A stretch of 33,447 bases of DNA from assembly GCA_900758845.1 (NCBI GenBank), contig CAAESW010000047.1, positions 1 to 33,447 on the forward strand, in the 5' to 3' direction. The position numbers and the translations under genes were made by a program. Shown in pieces: positions 31,159 to 33,447 of this stretch. The stretch comes from an uncultured Collinsella sp. Lineage in GTDB: Bacteria; Actinomycetota; Coriobacteriia; Coriobacteriales; Coriobacteriaceae. The notes below the pieces were generated by a model. It saw only the letters and a list, made by a program, of their open reading frames with translations. It made no database searches and had not been told where the DNA came from. Position 1 is the first letter of the stretch, and each line of letters begins with the position of its first letter.

Positions 31159-31188
31159 TCCACAGGGCTGTAACCCGAAAGGAATGAC

Positions 31189-31962
31189 ATGGGCAACTTG
31201 AACAACGGCGCGCTCGAGCGCAACGACTCACGTCGCGTGGCGCTTGTCACGGGCGGCTCGCGCGGCATCGGTCGCGCTTGTGCCGTGGGCCTGGCGGAGG
31301 ACGGCTACGATATCGCCGTCGTCTATGCCGGTAGCGCAGATGCGGCGCGCGAGACGTGCGAAGCCTGTGAGGCGGCTGGCGCCACGGCGCGCTCATATCA
31401 ATGTGACGTGGCCGACCCCGCTGCCGTCAACGCGTGCGTGGAAGCGGTCCTCAACGACTTTGGCTCCATTTGGGCGCTCGTCAACAACGCTGGCATCACC
31501 CGCGATGGCCTGCTCATGCGCATGGGCGATGACGCCTTCGATCGCGTGCTCGATGTCAATCTTAAAGGAACGTTTAACACGACGCGCGCGCTCACCAAGA
31601 CCTTTATGCGCCAGCGCGGCGGTTGCATCATCAACATGAGCTCGGTTGTGGGCCTGATGGGCAATGCCGGGCAGGCCAACTACGCCGCCTCCAAGGCGGG
31701 CGTGATCGGTCTGACCAAGGCGGTGGCGCGCGAGCTTGCGCCCCGCGGCGTACGAGTGAACGCGGTCGCCCCCGGGTTTGTCGAGACCGATATGACGGCA
31801 AAGCTCTCGGAGAAGGTGCGTACGGTAACCGAGGAGCAGATTCCCCTTAAGCGTATGGCGCAGCCCGAAGAGGTGGCCGGCGTGGTGCGCTTTTTGGCGA
31901 GTGATGCCGCCGCTTACATTACGGGCGAAGTCATACGCGTCGACGGCGGAATGGCGATGTAG
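31189..31962 (+). CDS. fabG: 3-oxoacyl-ACP reductase
   Basis: The 257-residue short-chain dehydrogenase has the NADPH loop TGGSRGIG at 21-28, VNNAGITRD, the catalytic serine region at about 151, and Tyr165/Lys169 in NYAASKAG. The C-terminal ITGEVIRVDGGMAM is typical of FabG. It reduces the beta-keto intermediate. CGAAAGGA precedes the ATG, 30 nt after fabD. The N terminus carries about 12 extra hydrophilic residues compared with compact FabG proteins, so a later start cannot be excluded. Confidence 0.94.
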   Translation: MGNLNNGALERNDSRRVALVTGGSRGIGRACAVGLAEDGYDIAVVYAGSADAARETCEACEAAGATARSYQCDVADPAAVNACVEAVLNDFGSIWALVNNAGITRDGLLMRMGDDAFDRVLDVNLKGTFNTTRALTKTFMRQRGGCIINMSSVVGLMGNAGQANYAASKAGVIGLTKAVARELAPRGVRVNAVAPGFVETDMTAKLSEKVRTVTEEQIPLKRMAQPEEVAGVVRFLASDAAAYITGEVIRVDGGMAM

Positions 31963-32001
31963 AAACCAGGGCCGAACAACGGCTTGAATGAGGAGACCAT
32001 G

Positions 32002-33249
32002 ATGGAACAGAGAGTTGCAATCACCGGTATCGGTGCCGTATCGCCGCTCGGTAACACGGCGCTTGCTACCTGGGCGGCCATGTGCGCCGGCACGTGCGGC
32101 ATCGGCCCGATCACGCACTTCGATACCGATGCGTTTGCCGTTAAGGTGGCGGCCGAGGTCAAGGGTTTTGACGGCAACGAGTACTTTGGCAAGCGTGACG
32201 CCAAGCACCTGGACCCCTGCGTTCAGTTTGCCCTGGCAGCGTCGGACGAGGCCATGCACGATGCGGGCTTTGATGTCGAGGGCGCCATCGATCGCGAGCG
32301 CCTGGGCGTCTACGTGGGTTCGGGCGTGGGCGGCATGCAGACACTCGTCGACAACGTCCACACGATCGCCGATCGGGGACCTCGCCGCGCATCGCCCTAT
32401 ATGATCGCGATGATGATTCCCAACATGGCTTCGGGCAACATCGCGATTCGCCATAAGGCAAAGGGCCCGACCCTGCCCGTGGTGACCGCGTGCGCAACCT
32501 CGGCCCATGCGGTGGGCGAGGCGTTCCGCGCCATCAAGCACGGCTATGCCGACGCGATCCTCGCCGGCGGTGCCGAGGCCGCAATTATCCCCGATGCCGT
32601 TGCGGGCTTTACGTCCTGCCGCGCATTGACCACCAACCCTGATCCCGCGACGGCTTGCCGCCCATTCGATGCAGACCGCGATGGCTTTGTGATGGGCGAG
32701 GGCGCCTGCGTGCTGGTACTCGAGAGCATGGAACATGCGCAGGCGCGCGGTGCGCACATTTACGCCGAGGTCGTGGGCTACGGCAACACCGATGATGCCT
32801 ATCACATCACGAGCCCTGATCCCGAGGCTGCCGGCATTGCCCGCGCGATATCGCTGGCGGTGACCGAGGGCGACGTCAAGCCTTCCGAGGGTCTCTACAT
32901 CAATGCCCACGGCACATCGACCAAGCTCAACGATTCGTCCGAGACGGCGGGCATTAAGCGTGCGCTCGGCGAGGACGCGGCGCGCGCCGCGCACGTCTCG
33001 TCGACTAAGTCGATGACCGGCCACATGATCGGTGCCACGGGCGCCATCGAGGTCATGGCCTGCGCCATGGCGCTCGAGCAGGGCGTGGTGCCGCCGACCA
33101 TTAACTACCACACGCCCGATCCCGCCTGCGATCTTGACTACACGCCCAATCGCGCGGTTCGCGCCGACCTTACCTGGGCGCTTTCGACCAACCTGGGCTT
33201 TGGCGGACACAACGCCGCCATCGCGCTGCGTAGATATACGAGGAGCTAG
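32002..33249 (+). CDS. fabF: Beta-ketoacyl-ACP synthase II
   Basis: The 415-residue condensing enzyme extends acyl-ACP chains. The active cysteine is Cys164 in VVTACATSAHA, and the two catalytic histidine regions read NAHGTSTKLND and STKSMTGHMIGATGAIE, with LGFGGHNA near the end. GAGGAG at 31990-31995 is 6 nt before ATG 32002; ATG 31999 and TTG 31984 are alternatives. accB starts 3 nt after the stop, so the operon continues past the window. Confidence 0.95.
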   Translation: MEQRVAITGIGAVSPLGNTALATWAAMCAGTCGIGPITHFDTDAFAVKVAAEVKGFDGNEYFGKRDAKHLDPCVQFALAASDEAMHDAGFDVEGAIDRERLGVYVGSGVGGMQTLVDNVHTIADRGPRRASPYMIAMMIPNMASGNIAIRHKAKGPTLPVVTACATSAHAVGEAFRAIKHGYADAILAGGAEAAIIPDAVAGFTSCRALTTNPDPATACRPFDADRDGFVMGEGACVLVLESMEHAQARGAHIYAEVVGYGNTDDAYHITSPDPEAAGIARAISLAVTEGDVKPSEGLYINAHGTSTKLNDSSETAGIKRALGEDAARAAHVSSTKSMTGHMIGATGAIEVMACAMALEQGVVPPTINYHTPDPACDLDYTPNRAVRADLTWALSTNLGFGGHNAAIALRRYTRS

Positions 33250-33252
33250 AGC

Positions 33253-33447
33253 ATGGATTCCAAAAGACTTGCCGAGATAGCCGATGTTATGGAGGACCGC
33301 GGCCTCACGCGCGTACGCGTTGAGGAGCCCGATGGCACCGCGGTCGAACTCGAGCGCGCAAGTGCCGCGCAGCCGGTTGCCGTGCCCATGCCTATGCCGG
33401 GTGCCGTGACTGCTCCGGCGGTGGCTCCTGTCGCCATGCCTGCCGCC
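33253..33447 (+). CDS. accB: Biotin carboxyl carrier protein of acetyl-CoA carboxylase, N-terminal part (cut by window end)
   Basis: The 65 visible codons give MDSKRLAEIADVMEDRGLTR, then VEEPDGTAVELER, then a Pro/Ala/Val/Met-rich linker. This matches the N-terminal helix, short beta strand and mobile linker of AccB; the biotinylated MKM domain lies beyond the window. Its place after fabF agrees with fab operons of Firmicutes, in which accB, fabZ, accC, accD and accA follow. It would be the substrate of the nearby BirA. Confidence 0.82.
   Translation, partial: MDSKRLAEIADVMEDRGLTRVRVEEPDGTAVELERASAAQPVAVPMPMPGAVTAPAVAPVAMPAA

Noticed and set aside
31393..33210. A 605-codon minus-strand open frame over fabG and fabF
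   Set aside because: Antisense to two well-supported enzymes with intact catalytic motifs; the product resembles nothing known.

Overview
This window looks like the chromosome of a high-GC Gram-positive bacterium of the class Coriobacteriia, most likely Collinsella or a close relative. That reading rests on the overall resemblance of the RNA polymerase, ribosomal and fatty-acid synthesis proteins, GAG/CTC/GTC-dominated codon use, and a Firmicute-like FabK-type fatty-acid operon in a GC-rich genome. No 16S or other taxonomic marker is present, so the genus is inference.

Layout. (1) 1-6700 is an accessory sugar module. The tail of an IS3-type transposase is followed by a PRD-domain regulator on the minus strand. 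Divergent from it lies an operon for a fructose/mannosylglycerate-type PTS (separate IIA, then IIBC) and a family GH38 alpha-mannosidase. A palindromic operator candidate sits between the regulator and the operon. (2) 6700-11950 holds mostly single genes: a SotB-like sugar efflux transporter, a GH13 alpha-amylase-family enzyme coupled to a DNA-deoxyinosine glycosylase, a convergent flavodoxin-like hypothetical, and a class I/II aminotransferase whose 3' third changes codon style abruptly. (3) 11950-23200 is the transcription/translation core: an L10 leader with attenuator, rplJ, rplL, then galU as a separate unit, then rpoB and rpoC. (4) 23200-27040 is the str operon: rpsL, rpsG, fusA and rpsJ, closed by a terminator directly after rpsJ, with no tuf in it. 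(5) 27090-33447 contains birA on the minus strand and a divergent type II fatty-acid synthesis operon: fabH, acpP, fabK, fabD, fabG, fabF and the start of accB. BirA would biotinylate the AccB product.

Most striking observations. RpoC carries a C-terminal extension containing a domain that reads like the alpha-subunit C-terminal domain, including counterparts of several promoter UP-element-contacting residues. Two long nested palindromes (11973-12177 and 23222-23362) share a core of about 51 nt with a compensatory base pair. Their long outer arms differ between the two loci yet are self-complementary within each locus, and both lie immediately upstream of ribosomal-protein operon promoters. 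Two other kinds of palindromic intergenic element are present at 7936-8002 and 14718-14890. The native rpsL carries Arg at the position equivalent to Lys88, where Lys-to-Arg changes give streptomycin resistance in other bacteria.

Most other open frames are antisense or out-of-frame shadows of these genes. The longest is an open frame of about 7.9 kb antisense to rpoBC.
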